A stretch of 25,608 nucleotides of DNA from an uncultured Collinsella sp. (GCA_900549345.1 UROC01000022.1:1-25608); one strand, 5' to 3'. Shown: positions 8,336 to 17,300, counted from the stretch's first letter. The notes: generated from the letters alone by a model not told the origin. Made by a program: numbers and translations.

Positions 8336-8389
8336 AACCACCACAAAGGGGACTGGCACCTTTGCGGTGGTTGCCTCCTTGTGGTGGTT
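8336..8389 (-). terminator. kup terminator built from a GGGAC-core palindrome (palindrome 2)
   Basis: On the minus strand AACCACCGCAAAGG (8359-8372) pairs with CCTTTGTGGTGGTT (8336-8349) across the loop TGCCAGTCC, and TTTGTTTTTG follows. This is a good Rho-independent terminator after kup and before the kinase gene. A third copy of the arm (8377-8389, CCTTGTGGTGGTT on the plus strand) could compete for pairing, so an anti-terminator fold is conceivable. The 136-bp gap holds no gene. Confidence 0.7.
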
Positions 8390-8442
8390 CCAAGTGTATA
8401 GCCTTTGCAGTCTGCGGTCGTTAGACAAACAGCAGACGTCGA

Positions 8443-10470
8443 CTACGGGCGCTCGTCGGGAGCCAGACGCTGCATCTTGCTCACGGCCTTAAACTTGGTG
8501 AACAGCGGCACGTACTCAAAGCTCACGTTGGAGTTCTCCAGGCCGTACCAGCGCGCAGGCGTGCCGGCGGCACGGCGGATGATGTACTTGAGCGTGATGG
8601 CCGTACGCTCGCTGGGCTCCACGTCGCTTTCGGGCGCCAGCAGCTTGCGGATCATGACGAACTTAAACGTACCGATGTTGCCCGGATCCTTGTAGACCGA
8701 GTAATCGTGCGTCTGCGCCGGCAGCTCGCCGCTGGCGGCCAGGTCCTGAACAACCTGGCGCAGGTAGGCATTGACGCGCTGGTTGATCTTGTAGCCCAGG
8801 TACAGATGCACGCGGAACACGTAGTCGGTGCCGAACGTCTCGACCGAGTAGGCAAAGGTATGCGGCTCGTCCATGGTCTCGACATTCACGAACCACCAGG
8901 CGCGAGCGCGCTTGGGGTGCTTATCCAAGATCGAGTAGACGATATCACGGTCGATATAGTCGGTATGGGTGTCCTTGGTCAGGTACACGATGTTGTCGCT
9001 CAGACGCTCGTAGCGATCGTCATCGCGCAGGCGCTTGAGCTGCGGCAGGTAGCTGCGCAGCGGCAGCAGCGTAAACTGGCGCTGCTCAACAGCCGTACCG
9101 TTGTACCAGCACACCATGATACCCATGATGAGCGCGGCCATGAGGATGGTGAAATAGCCGCCGTGGAAGAACTTGGTGAGCGAACTCACGAAGAAGAAGC
9201 CCTCGAGCAAAAGGAAGAAGGCCGCGAAGATCCACGGCGCGACCTTGAGCTTGCGCTCCTCGTGCAGGTAGAAGAAGAGCAGCAGCGTGGTGCACATCAT
9301 AGTCAGCGTAATGGCAAGGCCGTAGGCGGCTTCCATATGCGCCGAGTTCTGGAACAGCAGCACCACGATGACGCAGCCGACAAGCATGACGTTGTTGACC
9401 ATGGGGATGTAGAGCTGGCCCTTGGTCTCGGCAGGGTAGAAGACCTGCATGTGCGGCATGAGGTCCAGACGGCTGGCCTCGGACACCAGCGAGAATGCGC
9501 CGGTGATGAGCGCCTGCGAGGCAATGATGGCCGCGACGGTGGAAAGGCCGACGGCAAACGGGCGCAGGCCCGGGGCGAGCATCTGGTAGAACGGGTTGAG
9601 ATCGGCAATGCCCATGAGCTCCGGGTTGCCGGCGTTGTTGATAAGCCACGCGCCCTGGCCCATGTAGGACAGCAGCAGGCAGCACTTAACGAACGGCCAG
9701 GTGGCGTAGATGTTACCGCGGCCCACATGGCCCATGTCGGAATAGAGCGCCTCGGCACCGGTGGTGGCGAGGAAGCAGCTGCCCAAGATCATGATGCCTG
9801 CATGGTTGTTGGGGCTCAGCAGAAAAGCGATGCCACGCAACGGGTTGAGGCACAGCAGCACGGCGGGGTGCTGGAGGACAAAGAACAGACCCGTACCGCC
9901 CAAGAACAGGAACCACAGCGTCATGATGGGGCCAAAGGCGTGACCGATCTTGGCCGTACCGATGCGCTGCACCAAGAAGAGCACGATGATGATGGCGAGC
10001 GTAATGGCAACGACGCGGCCCTGATCATCGCCCAGCACGGCATGGACCGCCGGGATAGTGCGCAGGCCCTCGATGGCCGTGGTAACGGTAACGGCCGGCG
10101 TCAGGATGCCGTCGGCGAGCAGCGCGGCGCCACCCAGCATGGCGGGGATGATAAGCCACTTACCGCAGCGCTTGACCAGGCTGTACAGGGCAAAGATGCC
10201 GCCCTCACCATGGTTATCGGCGCGCAGCGAGATGAGCACATACTTGATGGTGGTCAGCAGCGTGACCGTCCACACGACAAGGGAGAGCGCGCCGAGCACG
10301 AACTCCTCCGTGACGCTTCCGATGCCGCCGTTGCCGGCAACGAGCGCCTTGGTTACATACATGGGGCTGGTGCCGATATCGCCGTACACCACGCCCAGCG
10401 TGACGAGCATCGCCGAGATGCTCACAGGAATCGCAGCGTGCGAGGCTGCCTCCTTGGCCTTTTGTTCCAT
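8443..10470 (-). CDS. kup: Potassium uptake protein, Kup/HAK/KUP family
   Basis: A 675-aa proton-coupled K+ symporter of the cytoplasmic membrane. The family signature YGDIGTSPMY lies in the first membrane helix (29-38), and about twelve hydrophobic segments extend to ~460. They include the conserved DNHGEGG loop and TPAVTV. A cytoplasmic C-terminal domain of ~210 residues follows. Length and layout match the family. The ATG at 10470 was chosen because GGAGG lies 10 bp upstream; an in-frame ATG at 10488 would overlap that ribosome site. It is followed by a terminator and then the KdpD/KdpE-like pair on the same strand. A TATAAT -10 lies upstream. Kup is normally constitutive in E. coli, so a dedicated two-component neighbour is notable. 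Confidence 0.93.
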   Translation of the reverse strand: MEQKAKEAASHAAIPVSISAMLVTLGVVYGDIGTSPMYVTKALVAGNGGIGSVTEEFVLGALSLVVWTVTLLTTIKYVLISLRADNHGEGGIFALYSLVKRCGKWLIIPAMLGGAALLADGILTPAVTVTTAIEGLRTIPAVHAVLGDDQGRVVAITLAIIIVLFLVQRIGTAKIGHAFGPIMTLWFLFLGGTGLFFVLQHPAVLLCLNPLRGIAFLLSPNNHAGIMILGSCFLATTGAEALYSDMGHVGRGNIYATWPFVKCCLLLSYMGQGAWLINNAGNPELMGIADLNPFYQMLAPGLRPFAVGLSTVAAIIASQALITGAFSLVSEASRLDLMPHMQVFYPAETKGQLYIPMVNNVMLVGCVIVVLLFQNSAHMEAAYGLAITLTMMCTTLLLFFYLHEERKLKVAPWIFAAFFLLLEGFFFVSSLTKFFHGGYFTILMAALIMGIMVCWYNGTAVEQRQFTLLPLRSYLPQLKRLRDDDRYERLSDNIVYLTKDTHTDYIDRDIVYSILDKHPKRARAWWFVNVETMDEPHTFAYSVETFGTDYVFRVHLYLGYKINQRVNAYLRQVVQDLAASGELPAQTHDYSVYKDPGNIGTFKFVMIRKLLAPESDVEPSERTAITLKYIIRRAAGTPARWYGLENSNVSFEYVPLFTKFKAVSKMQRLAPDERP

Positions 10471-10505
10471 AAGCCGGTTTCCTCCCAACTTTAATGTTCG
10501 AAGGA

Positions 10506-10534
10506 ATTATAGGTAATCGGCCCATGTTTGAATG
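10506..10534 (-). promoter_or_regulatory. Candidate kup promoter
   Basis: On the minus strand CATTCA (10529-10534) and a consensus TATAAT (10506-10511) are 17 bp apart. Transcription would start near 10499, giving a leader of about 30 nt, too short for a c-di-AMP riboswitch. Confidence 0.5.
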
Positions 10535-10553
10535 GCACTGTTTTCCCAGCTAG

Positions 10554-10566
10554 ATAAACATTTATA
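10554..10566. promoter_or_regulatory. AT-rich palindrome upstream of kup promoter
   Basis: ATAAACATTTATA forms a palindrome centred about 60 bp upstream of the inferred kup start site, a usual activator position. It is a candidate site for the KdpE-like regulator, by inference only. Confidence 0.3.
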
Positions 10567-10593
10567 CGGCCTTTAGGCCACCGCAGCGATATG

Positions 10594-10628
10594 GAATGTG
10601 ACAAAGGGGCTGTCCCTTTGTCACATTC
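10594..10628. repeat. Perfect GGGAC-core palindrome 3
   Basis: A perfect 15-bp inverted repeat (GAATGTGACAAAGGG / CCCTTTGTCACATTC, loop GCTGT) ends 2 bp from the nitroreductase stop. No U-tract follows on either strand, so it is better described as a REP-like intergenic palindrome than a terminator. Its CAAAGGG arm resembles the palindrome at 8336-8372. Confidence 0.75.
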
Positions 10629-10629
10629 G

Positions 10630-11499
10630 TCATTTTCCGAGCCAATTTTTGAACCACCACTCCATGGAGCGGCTCATCTCGGCCATAAAGGGACTCGTGT
10701 GCTTGCGGGTATAGATGTCCACGACGCGCTCCCCCACCTCGCGGGCATGCGGACGGAACATCGCGTCCATCTCGGCCACCTGCGCGTCCATAGTCGCGTC
10801 GTCCGCACGGCGGTAGCGTTCCTCGTGCACCAGGTTCACCACGGGGTGCGCGATTGCCGGGCGCTCTTTGCGAGGCGTGCCGATGATGAGCATCGACAGC
10901 GGCATGGTATACGGAGGCAGATCCAGCAGCTCGGCCACTTCCTCGGCATTCTCGACGATATCACCGATATAGCAGCTCCCCAAGCCCAGAGCCTCGGCGG
11001 CAACCACGGCGTTTTGCGCGGCGATCACGGCGTCCTGGGCCGCGATGGCAAAGTCGCCCAAACCCGGCGCGCGGCGGGGCGCCTTGCCCGTACGCTCGAC
11101 AAACTCGGGCTCAAAGCAGCCCACGTGCTCAAACAGATCGATCCACTTGGCATAATCGACCACAAATATTAGTGCCCAGGGCGCCTTGGCGATCATGGAC
11201 TGGTGGTCGCACAGGTCGGCCAGACGATCGAGCGTGGCCTGCTCGCGGATGCTCACGATGGAATACATCATCATGGCGCCTGCCGACGGCGCACGGCTCG
11301 CCGCATGCAGAATCGCCGCCCGCTGCTCGTCGGTCACCGCCACGGGTCGGCCGTCGTCATCGCGCGCAAAAGCGCGCGTGGAGGAACGGTGCTCCAACGT
11401 GTCCAGCACTGCATTGCCCGTGGTCTCGACCGGATAGCCGCACGTATCGACCGCCGCTCCATCGCCGCCCATGTCCGCCTTGCAAACCTGCTCGTTCAT
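10630..11499 (-). CDS. Nitroreductase family FMN-dependent oxidoreductase
   Basis: A 289-aa cytoplasmic flavoprotein of the nitroreductase superfamily, which reduces nitro groups, quinones or related electrophiles with NAD(P)H. The N-terminal FMN-binding pattern is visible in EHRSSTRAF (~36-44) and RAPSAGAMMMYS (~69-80). The central AAQNAVVAAEALGLGSCYIGDI (split here as AAQNAVVAAEALGLG and SCYIGDI) is the typical second flavin-contact stretch, followed by MLIIGTPRKERPA. The first ~28 residues are extra and look disordered. The ATG is preceded by GAGGATGAGG, which gives a ribosome site. It stands alone: the gap to kup holds a palindrome and the kup promoter. Substrate unknown. Confidence 0.85.
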   Translation of the reverse strand: MNEQVCKADMGGDGAAVDTCGYPVETTGNAVLDTLEHRSSTRAFARDDDGRPVAVTDEQRAAILHAASRAPSAGAMMMYSIVSIREQATLDRLADLCDHQSMIAKAPWALIFVVDYAKWIDLFEHVGCFEPEFVERTGKAPRRAPGLGDFAIAAQDAVIAAQNAVVAAEALGLGSCYIGDIVENAEEVAELLDLPPYTMPLSMLIIGTPRKERPAIAHPVVNLVHEERYRRADDATMDAQVAEMDAMFRPHAREVGERVVDIYTRKHTSPFMAEMSRSMEWWFKNWLGK

Positions 11500-11634
11500 C
11501 GCCTCATCCTCGCTAATTCTTTAAGAAGCCTTTACGTTTCCGTGTAATTCCCGTCCATTATCGCGCAGGTCGCCGCTACATTGCGCAACACCGCCACGCA
11601 CGCGCGTTATTATGGCTGGTTGTTGTGCGCAGTC

Positions 11635-11658
11635 ACCAAATGCAGCGCATATCTTGGT
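11635..11658 (+). other. Stem-loop in the sulfatase 5' leader
   Basis: ACCAA-ATGC-AGC-GCAT-ATC-TTGGT forms a hairpin with one bulge in the 213-bp gap upstream of the sulfatase. A possible -10 (TATTAT, 11608-11613) lies before it, so it may be transcribed. No known riboswitch is recognised, and the gap otherwise shows nothing. Confidence 0.3.
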
Positions 11659-11712
11659 AACAATCGGGTAAACCCCCGCTTTCGTAGGTTTTAGTTTGTG
11701 AGGAGTCTCAGC

Positions 11713-14013
11713 ATGTTCGCTGCCGCCATCTCGCTCGTCGGTCTTGCGGCGACCGTCTACCTTGTCTTGCGCGAGGCCAAGGCCATTCGCGCTCAGTCGG
11801 GCACCGTTGCCAAAAGCGCTCTTGGGTGGAGCGTCGCCTTCGGCCTGTTCCAGCTCTTTTTGACCATTTGGGGTGCCATTGGCCTCGTCGCCCAAAACGA
11901 GCCGCTCGCCTTTGTGATGCTCATCCTGACCAATGCCATCCTTACCGGATGCGCCTGGGCCAGCATCGCCCGCGACCGCATCGCCCCGCGCGTCTTTGCG
12001 TTCGCCGGGTCCGATGCCCCCGTCCCCACCGGCAAGCTCGCCCGCCTGCGCGGAGCCTTTGTGGGCAAACCGCTCGTCGCCGCCGTCTTGTGCCTGCTGC
12101 TCGCCGGCGTCTTTGCGCTGCTGGGCATGGAGGTCTCGTCCAACCACGACTTTACCTGGGTCTACCCCCTGTGCATCCTGCTCGAGTGGGCCATCATCGC
12201 CACACTCATGACTGGCTTGTTCTTCCTATTCCAGCGCCACGGCGCAGCTCCCGCGGTCCTGGCCTTTGCCCTCTTTGTCCTGGGCATTGCCGAGTTCTTT
12301 GTCATCACGTTTAAATCCATGCCCATCCAGCCGGGCGACCTTTCGGCCATTTCCACCGCCGCCGCGGTCGCCGGCAACGGCTACACCTTCTCCATCTCGC
12401 TGTTCTGCGTGCTGTCCATGGGCTTTACCGCCATCGCCATGCTGCTATGCGAGTATGCCGGCCTGGTGGCACCGCATCGCCAGAAGGGTGCCGCCAACGC
12501 CAAGCGCATGCTGCTCACCAACCTGCTCGTCGCCGTGCTGTGTCTGGGCGGCGTGACCGCGCATGTCACGCTCATCGACTACTACAACACCCTCGGCATC
12601 ACCGTCTACACCTGGCGTCCGCTCGAGAGCTACTGGCGCGAGGGCTACCTGCCTGCCTTTATTAGTGCGGCGCAGTCCATCAAGCCGCCCAAACCCGCCG
12701 ACTACTCCGTCGACGATGCCAAGGCCACGCTCAAAAAGTACGCCAAGGCCTACGACAAGTCCGACGCGACCAAGAGCGACGAGCGCGCCGCCGCCCAGGA
12801 GCAGTTCGACAGCGAGAAGCCCACGGTCATCGCCATCATGAACGAGACGTTCTCGGATCTGTCGATCTACCAGAACATGCGCGCCGGCTACGAGGGTCCG
12901 CAGTACTTTAAGAGCCTGTCCAACTGCCTCAGCCGCGGCAAGCTCTATGTGAGCGCCTACGGCGGCGGTACCGCCAATACCGAGTTTGAGTTTATGACCG
13001 GCAACTCCATGGCCAACCTGGGCTCGGGCGTGTACCCCTACACCATCTACAACATGGAAACGACTGGGAACCTGGCAGAGCAGTTCAAATCGCTCGGATA
13101 TTCCACCACGGCCATGCACCCCAACCACGCGACCAACTGGAACCGCGAGAACGTCTACAAGGACTTTGGCTTTGACCAGTTCCTGTCCATCAACGATTTC
13201 CAGGGAGCCGATACCCTGCGCGGCATGGTGACCGACCAGGCTACCTACGACAAGATTCTGGAGCTGCTCGACCAGAACGCCGACCCGCAGTTCATCTTCG
13301 ACGTGACCATGCAGAACCACTCGGGCTACGACACGGGCCTGCTGCCTGCCGACAAGCAGATGCACCTGAACATCGACACGACCGATCTGGACGCTAAGAC
13401 CGTCGAGGACGGTACGCTCTCCGATGTCGACGAGTATGTCTCGTGCATTGAGCAGTCCGACCAGGCGCTGCGTTACTTCCTCAACGCCCTGAGCAAGCTC
13501 GACCGCAAGGTTGTCGTGGTGTTCTGGGGCGACCACCAGCCGTTCTTCCCGTCCAAGTTCAATGACAAATGGTTTACCGATGAGGACGACGCCACCCACC
13601 AGGAGCGCTTGTGGCAGACCGACTACATCATCTGGGCCAACTACGACGTTGCCGGCTGCGACCAGACGAGTGAGGTCGACGACCTGTCCACCAACTATCT
13701 GTCCACCCAGCTGATGCAGCTGATCGGCGCACCGCTGACCGACTACCAGAAGGCGCACATGACGCTGCGCGAGTCACTGCCCGCCATCAACTCCGTCGGC
13801 TACGAGGACGCCAGCCTGCGTTGGGCGCTCTCCTCCAACGTCACCGGTGACGACGCCGCGGCCGCAGCCGCCACCAAGGCGCGCGAGGATTACGCCAAGA
13901 TGCAGTACTACGAGATGTTCCGCGACGGCAAGAACGTCTACACCGAGCACTTCCAGACCGAGGCCAACGAGACCGACCCCAACCTGGCGCCGGGTACTAC
14001 TAAGATCAAGTAG
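11713..14013 (+). CDS. LTA synthase-like membrane sulfatase/phosphotransferase
   Basis: A 766-aa protein with about seven or eight N-terminal membrane segments (between ~1 and 290) and an outside-facing sulfatase-fold domain (~368-690). Expected catalytic parts are present: MNETF with Glu378 for metal, the nucleophile Thr420 in YGGGTANTEFEF, QNHSGYD with His536, and WGDHQPF with Asp607/His608. LtaS-type enzymes transfer glycerol-phosphate from phosphatidylglycerol to build lipoteichoic acid or decorate glycolipids and wall polymers. Here the polymer is not known. A C-terminal tail of ~70 residues is Ala/Lys/Glu rich. The ATG at 11713 was chosen because GTGAGGAG lies 7 bp upstream; an in-frame GTG at 11698 is part of that site. 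A terminator lies at 14227. Confidence 0.87.
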   Translation: MFAAAISLVGLAATVYLVLREAKAIRAQSGTVAKSALGWSVAFGLFQLFLTIWGAIGLVAQNEPLAFVMLILTNAILTGCAWASIARDRIAPRVFAFAGSDAPVPTGKLARLRGAFVGKPLVAAVLCLLLAGVFALLGMEVSSNHDFTWVYPLCILLEWAIIATLMTGLFFLFQRHGAAPAVLAFALFVLGIAEFFVITFKSMPIQPGDLSAISTAAAVAGNGYTFSISLFCVLSMGFTAIAMLLCEYAGLVAPHRQKGAANAKRMLLTNLLVAVLCLGGVTAHVTLIDYYNTLGITVYTWRPLESYWREGYLPAFISAAQSIKPPKPADYSVDDAKATLKKYAKAYDKSDATKSDERAAAQEQFDSEKPTVIAIMNETFSDLSIYQNMRAGYEGPQYFKSLSNCLSRGKLYVSAYGGGTANTEFEFMTGNSMANLGSGVYPYTIYNMETTGNLAEQFKSLGYSTTAMHPNHATNWNRENVYKDFGFDQFLSINDFQGADTLRGMVTDQATYDKILELLDQNADPQFIFDVTMQNHSGYDTGLLPADKQMHLNIDTTDLDAKTVEDGTLSDVDEYVSCIEQSDQALRYFLNALSKLDRKVVVVFWGDHQPFFPSKFNDKWFTDEDDATHQERLWQTDYIIWANYDVAGCDQTSEVDDLSTNYLSTQLMQLIGAPLTDYQKAHMTLRESLPAINSVGYEDASLRWALSSNVTGDDAAAAAATKAREDYAKMQYYEMFRDGKNVYTEHFQTEANETDPNLAPGTTKIK

Positions 14014-14032
14014 CGGGTCCTTCGACCTGGTT

Positions 14033-14163
14033 CGTCTGCCCGGCGGCGCGGAATGTTAGGTTCCCTGCTCGGGCAGTCCTGCTCGCACGGAGAGCACATT
14101 AAGTGCTCTCCGGCTCGTGCGGAACTCGCGATGAACCTTACATTCCGCGCCGCCGGGCAGACG
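14033..14163 (-). repeat. Structured palindromic element, copy A
   Basis: A 131-bp element with 31-nt outer arms (14033-14063 and 14133-14163) pairing with one mismatch. Inside is a 9-bp hairpin (GGAGAGCAC / GTGCTCTCC) with a 5-nt loop. Read on the minus strand, single-stranded segments TTCATCGCGAGTTCCGCAC and GCAGGACTG...GAGCAGGGAAC flank the hairpin. These segments recur almost unchanged in copy B (19113-19241), while the stems differ. It lies 19 bp after the sulfatase stop. It could be a structured RNA or a small palindromic mobile element. No protein is supported. Confidence 0.85.
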
Positions 14164-14226
14164 CCTTGTTGTTGGGACGTGGCTTGTCTTGGGAGTATCT
14201 GCAACATATATAGATATAGATGAGTT

Positions 14227-14255
14227 GAAGGCCACGTTGTGTGGCCTTCTTTGTT
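14227..14255 (+). terminator. Terminator after the sulfatase gene
   Basis: A perfect 9-bp stem GAAGGCCAC / GTGGCCTTC with loop GTTGT is followed by TTTGTTT. The arms are identical to the inner hairpin of palindromic element B. Confidence 0.85.
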
Positions 14256-14256
14256 T

Positions 14257-14305
14257 GCGGAAAGCGCGTCCCGGAATCTGACGTTGGAATGGGATGTAGT
14301 TTCCG
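14257..14305. repeat. Isolated R-F pair of the alternating repeat family
   Basis: GCGGAAAGCGCGTCCCG (14257-14273) and TGGGATGTAGTTTCCG (14290-14305) match the two orientations of the repeat in the 18604-19053 array. They are separated by a 16-nt spacer, the spacing seen inside the array. The pair lies between two terminators, downstream of the surface protein gene. Confidence 0.65.
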
Positions 14306-14329
14306 GTTGCCGAGTCTTTGCTCGATAGA

Positions 14330-14366
14330 AAACCCGGGTAGCCTGGTGGTTGGCTACCCGGGTTTT
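14330..14366. terminator. Bidirectional terminator after the surface protein gene
   Basis: AAACCCGGGTAGCC (14330-14343) pairs perfectly with GGCTACCCGGGTTT (14352-14365), with an 8-nt loop and T-runs on both strands. It ends 28 bp from the surface protein stop codon. Confidence 0.92.
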
Positions 14367-14393
14367 TGGTTTGCCGTTGCCCCCTGCTGATGG

Positions 14394-17300
14394 CTAGTGG
14401 TTCTTGCGGCGTTTAGCCAACATGACGAGGGCTATTGCCACTAGGATGATGCCTGCTGCTGCTGCGGTGGCGACTAGGGCGAATGTTTGGTCGCCGGTGT
14501 TTGCGAGGTTCTTCGCTGTGGTCGTAGTCTTGACCTTGGTGTCGGTCTTAGCTCCGTTGTCGGACTTGGGCTTGTCCGGGTTCGTCGGGGTCTCAGGAGT
14601 CTCGGGGTCCTTTGAGCCTTCGGAATCGGTTGGGCCGGCGGTGTTTACCAGCGTATGGTCCAGGAACTTCTTGGCGCCCGCACTTGCCTGTGAGAACAGG
14701 CGGCGCGTGCGGATCGGGGTGGCGTTCACCGTTGTGGGCGCCGTCTCCTCGGCCTCGATATTCACGAGCGTCGTGCCGGTGTCGAGGCCCACGTCGTTGT
14801 ATCCCACGTGGCAGTAATACTGCGCACTGTCATCGTCTGCGGTCAGGTCAATCTCGAGCTTTGAGGCCGTTCCAGCCGCGAGGTTGCCATCGGCACCCAC
14901 GAGCTTAAACTCTGTCTCGCCGCGGCCCTTGCGGTACCACATATAGGTCGGTGCCAGCCCTGTTTCGCTATCGTCGGCACCGAGTTGCTTCACATGGCCA
15001 ATCGCCGAGAGCGTCAGGTGGCTTCCCGCCGTGCGCTCAACCGAAGAGTCGTATCCAAGATCCGACCCCTCCGCAGCATCCGCCGCAGGTCCGCTCACGG
15101 TCATCGTCATGCCATCGGGCATGGTCTTGACTGTGATGATTGCCGAGCGAATACCTGTTTCGGTCGTGGATCCATTCTTAACGGCGGCGATGGCGAATCG
15201 ATACTCCGTATTGGGCTGCAGCCCATCCCACTTGAGCGAGGTCTGCGTGTTGTCGGCAATCTTCCAGCTATTGACGACCGCATCCGCCGCATTGCTCTGC
15301 AGCATGCCCACGCCGTAGCTAAAGCCACTCTTGTTTGCGAGTACATCGTCCCAGCTAAACGTAACGCTGGTCGAATCGACGGCGTTTGCCGTAAAGCCCG
15401 TCACGGCCGGCGCTTCGGGCATCTCGGCGTCCTTAACGTCATAGCCCACGATCCAGAACTGGTCGGTGTCCTTGGTGCCGAGCTTGTCGCCCGAGTCTGC
15501 CTCGAACTTGTCGACATCCACCGCGTTGACGCCCAGACGCCACACAAAACCGTACTTGCCCTGCGCGGCCTCGGGCAGGTTGTCGACGGTGCCGCCGTAT
15601 TCGGTCGATTCACTCGAGGAGTTGCCCGTAGTAAAGCCGGCGTTGGCACCAAAGCACAGGCCGCCAAACAACTCGTGCTTTGCGAGCTTCGCGCCCATGA
15701 CAACGCTGCCGTTCAGCGTCAAGCCGAGCTCGAGCTCCTGCTCCTTGCCCTCCTCGACTTCGATGGTCTGCTCAATGCTCGCCCCCGACTGCGCGGCGGC
15801 GCCGTTAAACCCATCGTGCGTGTAGGCGCGCGTTACGCCAGGCTTGCCCAGGCCAAAGGAATCCCCAACGGGAGTCTCGCCGTTGAGCGTCGTTTGATAG
15901 GTTCCGGGTTCTCCCGACCGGTTGGTCAAAAAGTAGCTGAGCGGCGTCATATTGTGCTGTTTGGCAATGCGGTCATAGGCCTCGACATTAACGACCGAGG
16001 TCTGCGCGCCGAGCGACACGGGCGCCGCCATCACGCCCTTGCCACCAGTTTCCTCATTTTCGATCTCATACTCGTAATAGACCATCGGAATCGTGTAGAG
16101 CACGGCCTTGTCACCCTCGCCGGCATGCGACTCATAGCTTACGCTTGCGCTGACCGTGCGCTCGCTCCGGTAGTCATAGCATCCCTCGGCGGCAAAATCG
16201 ACTGAAGCATTCATCGCGACCAGGGGCGGACCGGTCTGCACCTCGACGGCAACGCCCAACTCGGCGCCAATGGTATAGCCCTGGGATGTCCCCGTGCCCT
16301 TTTCCTCTCCGTATGACGTGCCGCCCAACACCAGATAGCCGTATGCCTGCTCCAGATCCTCAACATAGGGCGCATCCTGCAGCACGGCAAGCACGCGCGG
16401 GTTGGTATAGACCTTGTAGCGGTCCTTGTACGTGATCTTGACGCTGTCGTTGTCGACATCGGGCAGCGCGAGCGAGATAAATGTGCCATAGGTAGTGCCG
16501 CGACGGTTGCTCTCGCTAATCACCTGCTCCTCGCCGCGGCGCACCTTTCCGTTCTCGTCGAGCGAAAAATGCGAGGCGGTCATCCAATAGTAGTCATCGT
16601 TCTTGCGCAGGTCCTCGTCGCGGTGCTTGCCCACCACGGCGATAAAGCTCTCGTTATAGCGGTCCGAACCCGAGACGCTGCCCGCCTTGACGTCGCTGAT
16701 CCACACCTGCTCTATACCCTTGTGGTCATGCTTGTTGCTGCTGTTGTATTGCTGACCGCTCATGCTCATGGTTCCGACCATGGACCCCAAGCCCTGAGCC
16801 CCGCTCTGTGCCGTGTTGCAGGCAAAGTCGCGGAACACATCGCCGCCCACGAGCACCTCGTCGACCGCCAGCTGCTCGGACAGGCCGTCAAGGTTGGCAG
16901 TGGCAAGGGCAATAGGCGCCAAGGTGCACGGATAGCGCTTATCCTGAGCGCTATCCTTCCATGCGCTGTTGGGCACATGCATCAGCCCATAGGAGGCGAG
17001 GAGCCCGTCTCTGTATTCCTTGCAATCGGAAAGCTTGAACTCGCCAGACTCCGAGTCAAAATACGCGTAGCGGTACAGCGCGCCGTACAGCCCCTTGCTG
17101 CCGTCAGAAGCGCCGTAATCAAAAGCGCTGCGTTGCCAGTCATAGCCCGCAAGAATAAGGCCCGTGACGGTTTCACCCGTCTTCTTTCCTTCTTCATCGT
17201 AGGCGGCAAACGTGCCGAACGTCGCATTCGCAGCGACCATGGTCTTGCCGTTCGCGGAGAGGGAGATTGCGCCCGCGTCGCCCAGAGCATCGACATGGAC

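Noticed and set aside
8707..10494. 595-codon open frame on the plus strand opposite kup
   Set aside because: Antisense shadow of the well-supported Kup transporter, with no recognisable motif or ribosome site.
10471..10500. c-di-AMP riboswitch before kup
   Set aside because: The likely TATAAT box leaves a leader of only about 30 nt and no matching structure is seen.
13938..14207. Possible small peptide shared by the two palindromic elements (FIASSAR-like translations)
   Set aside because: The similarity comes from the conserved DNA core; the stems vary in ways that keep base pairing, not codons.
14985..16205. 406-codon plus-strand frame within the surface protein gene
   Set aside because: No motif, composition typical of antisense translation, and inside a gene with signal peptide and sorting signal on the other strand.
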